From: Bacilli bacterium
GTDB taxonomy: Bacteria; Bacillota_I; Bacilli_A; RF39; UBA660
Direction of reading: 5' to 3'
DNA length: 13,076 bases
Assembly (NCBI GenBank): GCA_022793565.1
Contig: JAAWDC010000129.1
Coordinates: 1 to 13,076, forward strand
A program made the position numbers and the translations under genes. Positions 7,139-13,076 of this stretch are shown here, one piece after another. Numbering within the stretch: position 1 is the first letter of the stretch; every line of letters starts with the position of its first letter. The notes under the pieces were generated by a model. That model was not told the DNA's origin, did no database searches, and worked only from the letters and a program-made list of their open reading frames with translations.

Positions 7139-7410
7139 GTAAATAATTTAGTACAGTCCTCTTAATACAAATAAGAGTCATAGAACATAAAAGCAATTTC
7201 TTGTTATGCATACCTAAGAAATTACCTACATCTATAAAGAACTGTCCTACCTATGAAATTGAAATCTAATAACAATCTAATAAAAAGTAACATGATCCCC
7301 TAGAAAATTTTAAAGAAGGAAGGAGATATACTATATCTTTACACGAAAAATTTCTTTTATTCATTCCAATCAGATTGCATTAAGAAAAATTCACAGTCAT
7401 TCCTTAATAT
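7139..7410. other. Convergent intergenic region with small inverted repeats
   Basis: About 270 bases lie between two converging genes, beyond their terminators. I see no gene. It contains several small dyads: CTCTTA/TAAGAG (7159-7164/7172-7177), AATTTCTT/AAGAAATT (7195-7202/7216-7223) and a looser outer pair near 7149 and 7249. An AGGAAGGAG purine tract at about 7317-7325 looks like a ribosome site but no start codon follows it. Confidence 0.4.
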
Positions 7411-7434
7411 AAAAAAAGAACAAACCCGTTCTTT
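7411..7434 (-). terminator. Intrinsic terminator of spoIVA
   Basis: The stem AAAGAAC (7415-7421) with GTTCTTT (7428-7434) has a six-base loop and a run of seven A on the + strand (T on the transcript strand). It overlaps the spoIVA stop codon. Confidence 0.75.
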
Positions 7435-8908
7435 ATAATACAATAGCGATCATATTATTCGATCCCTTATTTACAATCTTAGTTAAAGTATTTTGTAATT
7501 TGAACCTAATATTATCAGGCATCATACTAATTTTTGACTGAATACCTTCCTGAACAATCGCATCTAAACTACGACCAAAGATTTCACTTTTCCAAATACT
7601 AGAAGGATTTGTTTCGTAATCTTTCATTAAATAATTAATTAATTCTTTGCTTTGTAGCTCACTTCCAATAATCGGTTCAAACGTACTATTTACATCCACT
7701 CGAATCATATGAATTGAAGATGCTGTCGCACGCAATTTAACACCATACCTTGGTCCTTGTTTCGTAATTTCTGGAGTATCCAACTTCATATCATCTAATG
7801 TTGGAGAAGCAACCCCATAACCCGTTTGCTTTACCATTTTCAGGGCATATTTAATCTGATCATATTCTTTCTTAGCTTCATTAAAATCTTGAAACAAAGA
7901 TAGTAAATCTGCCTTATTTTGAACATCGATCTGAATAATATCCGTAAGAGCCTGTTGATAAAGGTCCCCTGGTGCTTCTAAATTAATTGTAATCTCTCCA
8001 GTAGAAGGATCAACCTCTGACAAATAAGATTTAGAAATATTCTCAATCCCCATAAAATGTTGATTAATTTTTTCTACATCTCGTAATTTATCTACTTCGA
8101 CTACACTTTCACGAATTGCATCGATATAACTCTTCTTAATTGCATGATCTGGTTTCAAAATTGCAATCCACTCTGGCATATTGACTTTTACTTCTAAGAT
8201 TGGGAATTCATAAAGAGCTTCTCTTAAAATATCATACATATCTTTTTGATTCATATTTTCAATATTCATAGGAAGCACTGGTACTTGATACTCTTCTTTC
8301 ATTTTTTCACAAATTTTTTCCGTATCAGGAAGCATTGGATGTGTTGAGTTCACAATCACGATAAACGGTTTCTTCAAGTCTTTAAGTTCACGAATTACAC
8401 GACCCTCAGCCTCTAAATAATCACTTCGATTAAATTCTCCAATAGAACCATCCGTAGTAACTACAATTCCAATCGTTGAGTGATCACGAATTACTTTTTC
8501 TGTACCAACTTCAGCAGCTTCACTAAAAGCAATTGGTTCATCATACCAAGGGGTTTTTACCAGTCTTGGTCCATTTTCATCCTCAGCACCTTTTACATTA
8601 TCAATCAAATATCCAACACAATCAATTAAACGAATGTTACAAGAAAAATCATCAATCTGAATCTTAGCGGCATTATTTGGAACAAATTTAGGTTCAGTTG
8701 TCATAATAGTTTTACCCGCAGCACTTTGAGGAACTTCATCTAACGCTCTTTTTCTCTCATACTCATCCTCAATATTAGGTACAATTAAATTTTCAACCAC
8801 TTTTTTAATAAAAGTACTCTTTCCAGTACGAACAGCACCGACAACACCCAAATAAATATCTCCACCAGTTCGACTCGCTATATTTTTAATAATTTCTTTT
8901 TTATCCAT
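7433..8908 (-). CDS. spoIVA: Stage IV sporulation protein A (coat morphogenetic ATPase)
   Basis: SpoIVA is an ATPase of the mother cell that polymerises on the forespore surface, anchored by SpoVM, and forms the base layer of the spore coat. The start is taken as ATG 8908: the product is then 491 residues, as in B. subtilis, and begins MDKKEIIKNIASRTGGDIYL like the family. A GTG four codons upstream would also be open. The Walker A motif GAVRTGKST (24-32) has Lys30, the sensor threonines are at 70-71 (TIMTTEPKF), and the Walker B-like RLIDCVGY has Asp96. These are the positions known for B. subtilis SpoIVA. The C-terminal end KGSNNMIAIVL is hydrophobic, as expected for the membrane/SpoVM-contacting tail. 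The gene appears intact. A sigma-E-like promoter precedes it. Its presence is strong evidence of a sporulation programme. Confidence 0.96.
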   Translation of the reverse strand: MDKKEIIKNIASRTGGDIYLGVVGAVRTGKSTFIKKVVENLIVPNIEDEYERKRALDEVPQSAAGKTIMTTEPKFVPNNAAKIQIDDFSCNIRLIDCVGYLIDNVKGAEDENGPRLVKTPWYDEPIAFSEAAEVGTEKVIRDHSTIGIVVTTDGSIGEFNRSDYLEAEGRVIRELKDLKKPFIVIVNSTHPMLPDTEKICEKMKEEYQVPVLPMNIENMNQKDMYDILREALYEFPILEVKVNMPEWIAILKPDHAIKKSYIDAIRESVVEVDKLRDVEKINQHFMGIENISKSYLSEVDPSTGEITINLEAPGDLYQQALTDIIQIDVQNKADLLSLFQDFNEAKKEYDQIKYALKMVKQTGYGVASPTLDDMKLDTPEITKQGPRYGVKLRATASSIHMIRVDVNSTFEPIIGSELQSKELINYLMKDYETNPSSIWKSEIFGRSLDAIVQEGIQSKISMMPDNIRFKLQNTLTKIVNKGSNNMIAIVL

Positions 8909-8938
8909 ACACTCTAACACTCTCTTTCTGTTTCATTT

Positions 8939-8967
8939 AACTATATGAAATAAAAAAAGAGATATTC
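8939..8967 (-). promoter_or_regulatory. Possible sigma-E promoter of spoIVA
   Basis: On the minus strand GAATATC (8961-8967) resembles the sigma-E -35 (KMATATT) and CATATAGT (8940-8947) resembles the -10 (CATACAnT). The spacer is 13 bases, about one short of usual. Start would fall near 8933, some 25 bases before the ATG. spoIVA is sigma-E-dependent in B. subtilis, which supports the reading. The spacer is also the T-run of the preceding weak hairpin. Confidence 0.5.
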
Positions 8968-8987
8968 CAAATCCCAGACATTATCTC
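8951..8987 (-). terminator. Weak terminator after the broken nuclease gene
   Basis: GAGATA and TATCTC (8959-8964 with 8982-8987) pair around a 17-base loop and are followed on the minus strand by seven T. The stem is only 6 bp, so efficiency is doubtful. It begins 15 bases after the nuclease frame ends and overlaps the putative spoIVA promoter. Confidence 0.4.
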
Positions 8988-9001
8988 AAATAAAAAAAGG
9001 A

Positions 9002-9823
9002 TTAATTTATAATATCTTCCACTCTCGTTCCAGTACACTCAAATATAATTTCTTGCGCTATTCCCTTTTCATACAATGCTCTAGCAATCTCTAGTTGCCT
9101 ATTTTCTATTCCTTGTTCAATTCCCTGTTCAACTCCCTCTTGATATGCTGAATTCACCAATTTTTCCTGTACTCTTTCTTTTTCGTAATCCGTTAAAAAT
9201 ACTTCATCCATACTTAAATTCCTCAATTCCTGAATTATTTTTAAATCAAAAGAATCTTTAGTAATAAATTCCATTTCTGCAAAACTCTCTATATTGAATA
9301 GTACTAATCTTCTCTCAATCTCATTATATTTATCATAACACGATTTTCGATAATTCGGTAAATAGATTTCATAGCTTTCAATATCCTCTATTAAAAGATG
9401 ATTAATAGGATCATTAAAAGTAAAATGGGCATCTAGCAAATTCTTACTATGGCTATTTCTAAAACGATTAAACAAAATTAATATAGTCTTCTTCTTTGTA
9501 TAATGTTCTCCTACTATAAACCTTCTAGATTCAGTTCGATAAAGATATTGATAATTTTTAATATAGTCTGCCTCTTTATCGCTATTAGTCATTTCAACAA
9601 TTACAATCGTATCACCTTTTTCAAAAACTAAATCCATGCGATAATCCTTAATCCGATTTCCCGTATTTCACTCATTATCTACAGATTGAAATTCACTTAA
9701 ATCGATCCCCGTTTTCCGAAAAATAATCTCGTAAATCCAATTTCTTGTATCTTCCTTTTTTAAAAAATATTTAAATGTAGTATCACTACATAAACTAACA
9801 AACTCTAAATCTGTATGTAACAT
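9002..9823 (-). pseudogene. PD-(D/E)XK nuclease family (Rpn/PDDEXK_2-like) gene broken by in-frame TGA
   Basis: An ATG at 9823 with GGAGG four bases upstream opens a 273-residue frame that is interrupted once, by TGA at 9668-9670 after codon 51. Reading through restores a typical transposase-associated nuclease: TFKYFLKKEDTRNWIYEI, then RIKDYRMDLVFEKGDTIVIV with Asp64 and Glu77 as the D...ExK-type acidic pair, NYQYLYRTESRRF, ILILFNRFRN, and the usual C-terminal EQGIEQGIENRQLEIA... and KGIAQEIIFECTGTRVEDI. After Glu77 the sequence is M-T-N, where the family usually has Gln or Asn second. The 211-residue downstream part can restart at ATG 9637, which has AAGGA 7 bases before it, but it would lack the N-terminal helices. 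Such genes are mobile and accessory; this one lies between the spoVIF-like gene and spoIVA, adjacent in neither Bacillus context. Probably a recent nonsense mutation. Programmed read-through or a sequencing error cannot be excluded. Confidence 0.75.
9106..9141 (-). repeat. Three imperfect 12-base tandem repeats inside the nuclease gene
   Basis: Three units (9106-9117, 9118-9129, 9130-9141) encode the repeated Glu-Gln-Gly-Ile/Val residues of the linker before the C-terminal helix. Such EQGIEQG linkers are characteristic of this family and can vary in copy number by slippage. Confidence 0.55.
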
Positions 9824-10013
9824 AAAACCTCCTATCTATAATTATTTATAAATGAAAGGTCTTGAACCAAATTTTTTAAAATTTAAAAAAAGAAATATCA
9901 TGAATACTTAAGTTTTCATTCGTTGAAATCCAATCAAAGTCTCGACAATTTTAATTCATAATATCAAATTATTTTTTATTTACTTACAATAAGTAAGAGA
10001 AATGCTTTATCAT

Positions 10014-10048
10014 TTAAAAACCATAAGAACCAAATTGTTCTTATGGCT
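10014..10048 (-). terminator. Strong bidirectional terminator after the spoVIF-like gene
   Basis: CCATAAGAAC (10021-10030) pairs perfectly with GTTCTTATGG (10037-10046) around the six-base loop CAAATT. T-runs follow on both strands (AAAAA before it on the + strand, CTTTTT after it). It separates the spoVIF-like gene from the broken nuclease gene. Confidence 0.85.
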
Positions 10049-10050
10049 TT

Positions 10051-10287
10051 TTATATCATTTTATCAACATCAGGCACATTATCCTTTATAATAGCATTCA
10101 CAATCTTATCCTCTTTTTCACTACTAACTTCCCTACCAGTCAAATTACTAATTTCATGAACCAAATCACGAAGTACTTTCTCATCCTTCATATTAGAATT
10201 TTGTAATTTAGAGGCAAGAGATAAAATCGTTTCCTTATCCACTCCAGACTTACTCTCTACCTTTTTAAAAAAAGAATCTCCAAACAT
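10051..10287 (-). CDS. spoVIF: Stage VI sporulation protein F-like small protein
   Basis: The 78-residue soluble protein matches the SpoVIF (YjcC) family as I recall it: FFKKVESKSGVDKETILSLA (6-25), the LQNSNMKDEKVLRDLVHEIS stretch (28-47) and the tail half GREVSSEKEDKIVNAI (51-66). SpoVIF is a mother-cell protein needed for late spore coat assembly in B. subtilis, where it is made under sigma-K. The ATG at 10287 follows AGGAGG by six T. A perfect sigma-K-type promoter lies immediately upstream and a strong terminator downstream, so it is a single-gene unit. It sits between the small gene after der and the nuclease pseudogene, which is not its place in Bacillus. The family call was made from memory of motifs; the promoter supports it independently. 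Confidence 0.8.
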   Translation of the reverse strand: MFGDSFFKKVESKSGVDKETILSLASKLQNSNMKDEKVLRDLVHEISNLTGREVSSEKEDKIVNAIIKDNVPDVDKMI

Positions 10288-10318
10288 AAAAAACCTCCTA
10301 CTCTAATATATGTAGGAG
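10288..10318 (-). promoter_or_regulatory. Hairpin with T-run overlapping the spoVIF-like ribosome site
   Basis: CTCCTAC (10295-10301) pairs with GTAGGAG (10312-10318) around a 10-base loop, followed on the minus strand by G and six T. It looks like an intrinsic terminator for the 65-residue gene. Its 3' arm is also the Shine-Dalgarno (AGGAGG, 10294-10299) of the next gene and its loop holds most of the sigma-K -10 box. Transcripts from upstream would terminate or hide the ribosome site; transcripts from the sigma-K start would lack the 5' arm and leave it free. Confidence 0.6.
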
Positions 10319-10330
10319 CTTTCAAAATGT
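10304..10330 (-). promoter_or_regulatory. Sigma-K-type promoter of the spoVIF-like gene
   Basis: On the minus strand AC (10330-10329), a 16-base spacer and CATATATTA (10312-10304) match the sigma-K consensus AC-N16/17-CATAnnnTA exactly. The start would be near 10298-10299, giving a leader of only about 12 bases that begins at or next to the AGGAGG site. B. subtilis spoVIF is sigma-K-dependent, which fits. Confidence 0.65.
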
Positions 10331-10331
10331 T

Positions 10332-10529
10332 TTAAATATCGTACTTCTTTTTTCCAAGCTTTTTTTCATACTTCTCACGTCGCTTTTGAAATTCTAAGCA
10401 TTGTCTACGATAAACTTCCTCTGGAACTTGATGTCGCTGATATCTTTCATCTAAAATTTTTTGTGCCTGATCAAGCCCCTCTAATTCTGTCTTTGGATCT
10501 TTCCGATCTAAAAACCAACCGAGTCCCAT
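10332..10529 (-). CDS. Small charged helical protein of unknown function
   Basis: The 65-residue product starts at ATG 10529 behind GAGGTG (5-base spacing). The N-terminus MGLGWFLDRK is followed by a highly charged, probably wholly helical body (KILDERYQRHQVPEEVYRRQ, then KRREKYEKKLGKKKYDI). The EEVYRRQ...F part is reminiscent of SHOCT-type short oligomerisation motifs (E-E-[FY]-x2-x-[KR]), but this is weak. No signal peptide or full membrane segment. It lies downstream of der, where Bacillus has yphE; I cannot say whether it is related. Good ribosome site, own candidate promoter and terminator-like hairpin support it being real. Confidence 0.7.
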   Translation of the reverse strand: MGLGWFLDRKDPKTELEGLDQAQKILDERYQRHQVPEEVYRRQCLEFQKRREKYEKKLGKKKYDI

Positions 10530-10555
10530 ACCATCACCTCATTTTTCTCACTTTA

Positions 10556-10566
10556 AGTATAGTATA
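10556..10566 (-). promoter_or_regulatory. Possible promoter for the 65-residue gene
   Basis: Two overlapping TATACT boxes (10556-10561 and 10561-10566, minus strand) lie about 27-37 bases before the ATG. The best -35 at 17 bases is TTTTAA, three of six matches, so the assignment is tentative. Confidence 0.35.
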
Positions 10567-10613
10567 CTCTCTTTTTTATTAAAACTATGGCACTTTTAAT
10601 AAAAATCAGATAT

Positions 10614-10632
10614 TTTACAAATATATTGTAAA
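10614..10632 (-). terminator. Weak AT-only hairpin after der
   Basis: TTTACAA (10614-10620) pairs with TTGTAAA (10626-10632) around five bases, 16 bases after the der stop. On the minus strand a T5 run follows only after a gap (ATATCTGATTTTT). It may slow transcription but is a poor terminator. Confidence 0.3.
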
Positions 10633-10647
10633 TACTTAATTACTAAA

Positions 10648-11955
10648 CTATTCATCTGTTTTATTTTTAAATTGTAAAACAATGGGTGTTCCCTCTAATT
10701 CAAAATTTTCCCTCAGTTTATTTTCCAAATACCGCTCATATGAAAAATGAATTAGCCCTTTATTATTTACACGGAAAGTAAATTTAGGTGGTTTCTTCCC
10801 TGTTTGACTCACAAAATAAATTTTAAGTCTCTTTCCTTTATAAGAAGGGGGAATATTTAATTGATAGGCATCCTGAATAACATCATTTAATACACTAGTT
10901 GAAATCTCTCTTTTTACATTTTCACATACAGTAAGAATCGCTGGCATCAATGTATGGATTCTTTTTTTAGTAAGTGCTGACAAAAAGACAATTGGTGCAT
11001 AAGTAATAAATTGGAATTCTCGACGAACATAATCTGTATACTCCTTAATGTTAGGATTTTCCACTTTATCCCATTTGTTTACGACCAAAATAATTCCTTT
11101 TCCACGCTCTAAAGCATATCCCGCAATATGCTTATCATGTTCGATAATTCCCTCTTCTGCATTAATAACCAGTAAACATACATCACTACGATCAATCGCC
11201 CTTAAACTACGAAGCAAACTATACTTTTCAATAGTTTCATAAATCTTTCCTTGCTTCCTCATTCCCGCAGTATCAATCAATACAAATTCTTCTTTGTTAT
11301 ATTTAAAGACTGTATCGATAGCATCTCTTGTAGTACCTGCTGTATTACTGACAATTACTCTTTCCTCATTAACTAAAGCATTAATCAAACTACTTTTTCC
11401 AACATTCGGACGCCCAATTACTGAAAATTTTAAACGATCATCTTCTTCTAGAATTTCCTTTTTCGAAAAATCTCTCGTAATAGAATCGAGTAACTCGTAT
11501 ATCCCAATATTATGTTCTGCAGAAATTGGAATATATTCATCAAATCCCAGTTCATAAAAATCATAGATGTGTTCCTGAGAAAGCTTATTATCTACTTTGT
11601 TAATGGCAACAACTATTCGTTTTCCAGACTTTCTAAGCATATCACGTGCAACACGATCATTCTCTGTAAGTCCCTCTTTTCCATCTACAACAAAAACAAC
11701 AACATCACTTTCTTCAATAGCGATAGAAGCCTGAATTTTAATCTCGTCGTTAAAAAGTTCTCCACTAACATCAATACCACCTGTATCAATGATGGAAAAA
11801 CAATAATCCTTATAATTTGCTTCGCTATAAATTCGATCACGAGTTACACCTGGAGTATCTTCAATAATAGAAATCTTGCTCCCAACTAATTTATTAAATA
11901 ACGTGCTTTTCCCAACATTTGGACGACCAACCAAAGCAACAACTGGCAAATTCAT
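10648..11955 (-). CDS. der: Ribosome assembly GTPase Der (EngA)
   Basis: The 435-residue protein has the unique double GTPase layout of Der, which acts in maturation of the 50S ribosomal subunit. First G domain: G1 GRPNVGKST (10-18), G3 DTGG (57-60), G4 NKVD (119-122), G5 SAE (145-147). Second: G1 GRPNVGKSS (181-189), G3 DTAG (228-231), G4 NKWD (293-296), G5 SAL (326-328). A C-terminal KH-like domain follows (about 350-435, with GKRLKIYFVSQTGKKPPKFTF). Length and all nucleotide-binding motifs are normal, so it should be active. The ribosome site GAGGGG lies about 6 bases before the ATG, with an extended -10 promoter upstream. In Bacillus der begins the block that ends spoIVA-hbs; the same order of der, spoIVA, hbs is kept here with different genes between. 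Confidence 0.97.
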   Translation of the reverse strand: MNLPVVALVGRPNVGKSTLFNKLVGSKISIIEDTPGVTRDRIYSEANYKDYCFSIIDTGGIDVSGELFNDEIKIQASIAIEESDVVVFVVDGKEGLTENDRVARDMLRKSGKRIVVAINKVDNKLSQEHIYDFYELGFDEYIPISAEHNIGIYELLDSITRDFSKKEILEEDDRLKFSVIGRPNVGKSSLINALVNEERVIVSNTAGTTRDAIDTVFKYNKEEFVLIDTAGMRKQGKIYETIEKYSLLRSLRAIDRSDVCLLVINAEEGIIEHDKHIAGYALERGKGIILVVNKWDKVENPNIKEYTDYVRREFQFITYAPIVFLSALTKKRIHTLMPAILTVCENVKREISTSVLNDVIQDAYQLNIPPSYKGKRLKIYFVSQTGKKPPKFTFRVNNKGLIHFSYERYLENKLRENFELEGTPIVLQFKNKTDE

Positions 11956-11980
11956 AAGAATCCCCTCTTTCTACCACCTT

Positions 11981-11989
11981 ATTTTATCA
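11981..11989 (-). promoter_or_regulatory. Extended -10 promoter for der
   Basis: TGATAAAAT on the minus strand is a TG-n-TAAAAT extended -10, 25 bases before the der ATG. The upstream stretch is a pyrimidine-rich tract without a good -35. It lies in the 118-base gap after the DUF4097-type gene. Confidence 0.45.
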
Positions 11990-12073
11990 TAAAAAAGCAA
12001 AAAAAAGAAGTAAAAACAATAGGAACAAAAAAGAAAAGAAACTATAAAAGCTTCCTTCCTATCTCAAAAATCA

Positions 12074-12961
12074 TTAATTGTCTACTTCAATATCACCACA
12101 ACTATTTTTCAAGTTGAGTACGACATCTGCTTTGGGATAATTTTGATTAATATGAACATCTCCTAAATCTGTCTTCCCCTGAATAAAAATCTCATTTGTA
12201 AATCCTACTTCTATATTACCATAAGAATTCTTGATAGAAGAATCTTTCTTTAAAAAGACTTCACCAATCTCAACGTCCCCACAATCTTCTTTAATATCTA
12301 AATAATTTTCAACTTTCTGAATACGTATATCCCCATAATTATTTGTAACAGTAACATCAAAAACAGTGCCTATATTTACCTCTCCAGCAGATTCTCTAAT
12401 CTTAGCATCCCGTGCTTTCTCTAATCGAATATCACCAAACTCATTTTGAATAGTAACGACATCTCCCCCTAGAACAGAAACATCACCATACTTTTCTTCA
12501 ATTACAATCCTTGCAGATAAAAATTCACCAATTTCGATATCACCATACAAATTACTTATCTGAATATCCTTAGAATATTCTTTCGGTAAATCGATTTCTA
12601 CTTTCGAAATTCTTCTTTCAAAACAGAAAAAAGAACAATCTTTCTCGGGAATAGAAACTTGAAGTTTACGATTCACAGTAGTTACCTGAACATCTGAACG
12701 ATCACTATAAATACGTACATGTACTTGATCATCCACAGACTCACGGATAAAAACATCTCCAGATCCAATCAAAACATCAACTTTCTCAAAATCATCAGGG
12801 TAAACTTCATCGACGACCAACTGATTACTAACCGTTTGATATAAACTAAATCCAGAAAAACGAAATTTCCCTCGGAGAGCAAAAAACATAAATGATAACA
12901 AACAACAACAGCAAAGAACAAGTAATATAATTAGTAAAATAATCGATCTTTTATTCTTCAT
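12074..12961 (-). CDS. Membrane-anchored DUF4097-type beta-helix protein
   Basis: The 295-residue protein has an N-terminal membrane anchor (about 6-29, a hydrophobic run with four consecutive Cys, preceded by MKNKR), then an extracytoplasmic beta-rich domain. The sequence G-[DE/N]-[IV]-x-[IV] recurs about every 17-22 residues: GDVFI (68), GDIEI (140), GDVSV (159), GDIRL (176), GEVNI (193), GDIRI (210), GDVEI (228), GNIEV (248), GDVHI (267), GDIEV (289). This is the single-strand-per-turn pattern of DUF4097/LiaG-like putative adhesins, a right-handed beta-helix. No enzyme function is known; relatives lie in operons for envelope-stress membrane proteins. GAGGG lies 7 bases before the ATG. The start overlaps the end of the upstream membrane-protein gene by 11 bases, so the two are translationally coupled. 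Confidence 0.88.
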   Translation of the reverse strand: MKNKRSIILLIILLVLCCCCLLSFMFFALRGKFRFSGFSLYQTVSNQLVVDEVYPDDFEKVDVLIGSGDVFIRESVDDQVHVRIYSDRSDVQVTTVNRKLQVSIPEKDCSFFCFERRISKVEIDLPKEYSKDIQISNLYGDIEIGEFLSARIVIEEKYGDVSVLGGDVVTIQNEFGDIRLEKARDAKIRESAGEVNIGTVFDVTVTNNYGDIRIQKVENYLDIKEDCGDVEIGEVFLKKDSSIKNSYGNIEVGFTNEIFIQGKTDLGDVHINQNYPKADVVLNLKNSCGDIEVDN

Positions 12962-13076
12962 AATTCATCCCTCGTAACAAAAAGAACAGTTTCACGATTT
13001 CTAAAAGCAATCGGTACACAACCCATAAAATCCAAGTAATATGCCAAGCCATTGTCCCAAAACTTAAGATCAAATA
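12951..13076 (-). CDS. C-terminal end of a membrane protein (partial)
   Basis: A minus-strand frame open from the window edge ends in TAA at 12951-12953, giving 41 residues. It is strongly hydrophobic with a probable membrane helix (MAWHITWILWVVYRLLLEIV) and ends LLRGMNYEE. Stop and start of the DUF4097-type gene overlap by 11 bases in different frames. DUF4097 proteins are often encoded beside PspC-like or DUF1700-type membrane proteins, but too little is visible to assign it. Confidence 0.65.
   Translation of the reverse strand, partial: YLILSFGTMAWHITWILWVVYRLLLEIVKLFFLLRGMNYEE

Noticed and set aside
7317..7345. Purine-rich AGGAAGGAG tract suggesting a small + strand gene.
   Set aside because: No start codon follows at a usable distance and all frames close quickly; GATATACTATATC after it is only a short palindrome.
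8909..8920. GTG at 8920 as the spoIVA start.
   Set aside because: It would add four residues not seen in the family and lie only about 13 bases after the predicted transcript start. ATG 8908 gives the usual N-terminus and places Lys30 and Thr70/71 at their known positions.
9668..9670. TGA read as Trp (Mycoplasma-type genetic code).
   Set aside because: All Trp codons I checked in the intact genes are TGG, and no intact gene contains an internal TGA. One TGA in an accessory nuclease gene is better explained by a nonsense mutation. Absence of TGA stops in about a dozen genes is weak evidence in an AT-rich genome.
9668..9670. TGA as a selenocysteine codon.
   Set aside because: The interrupted family has no known selenoprotein, the position is not catalytic, and I see no strong stem-loop just after the codon.
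9850..10013. AT-rich stretch with a 7-bp palindrome (AAATTTT/AAAATTT) as a possible origin or attachment site.
   Set aside because: No DnaA-box set, no iterons and no tRNA or integrase nearby; such palindromes are expected by chance at this base composition.
11512..11889. Long open frame on the + strand inside der.
   Set aside because: It is antisense to the conserved GTPase motifs, has no ribosome site and a composition typical of a shadow frame.

Overview
The window is strongly AT-rich and comes from a low-GC Bacillota genome of the Bacilli type. It carries two endospore-specific genes, spoIVA and a spoVIF-like gene. It also carries der, hbs (HU), cca, a dnaD-type gene and nth in partial Bacillus-like order, so an endospore-former or a close descendant is likely. 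No intact gene here ends in TGA (all use TAA or TAG), and every Trp codon I checked is TGG. I find no tRNA, rRNA, CRISPR array or intact mobile element.

Left end (1-2100, mostly + strand): the 3' tail of an unrecognised gene, then an ankyrin-like/coiled-coil protein of 471 residues behind a near-consensus sigma-A promoter. After it comes a ~470-base gap holding the decayed remains of an IS200/IS605-type TnpA transposase on the minus strand.

Centre left (2093-5305, minus strand): hbs with its own terminator, followed by an apparent operon of rhodanese lipoprotein, cca, dnaD-like gene and nth. Spacings are short (9, 24 and 6 bases), and the operon ends in an intrinsic terminator that overlaps the nth stop. 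It combines tRNA 3'-end synthesis, replication initiation/restart and base-excision repair with a surface rhodanese.

Centre (5429-7138, + strand): one isolated polytopic membrane protein of the PTPS-related/YfhO-like, GT-C-like type, with its own extended -10 promoter and terminator. It sits between hbs and spoIVA, which are neighbours in Bacillus subtilis.

Right half (7411-13076, minus strand): reading in the direction of transcription, the end of a membrane protein gene, a DUF4097-type beta-helix protein, der, a small charged 65-residue protein, a spoVIF-like gene, a PD-(D/E)XK (Rpn/PDDEXK_2-like) nuclease gene broken by one in-frame TGA, and spoIVA. This resembles the Bacillus der-yphE-gpsA-yphF-spoIVA-hbs block, but gpsA is absent and the spoVIF-like gene, the nuclease gene and the membrane protein have been inserted. 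The two sporulation genes have sequences resembling mother-cell promoters: sigma-E-like before spoIVA, and a textbook sigma-K match before the spoVIF-like gene that lies inside a hairpin also containing its Shine-Dalgarno sequence. I see no convincing undescribed multi-gene system. The most unusual items are that overlapping control region, the broken nuclease gene and the transposase fossil.
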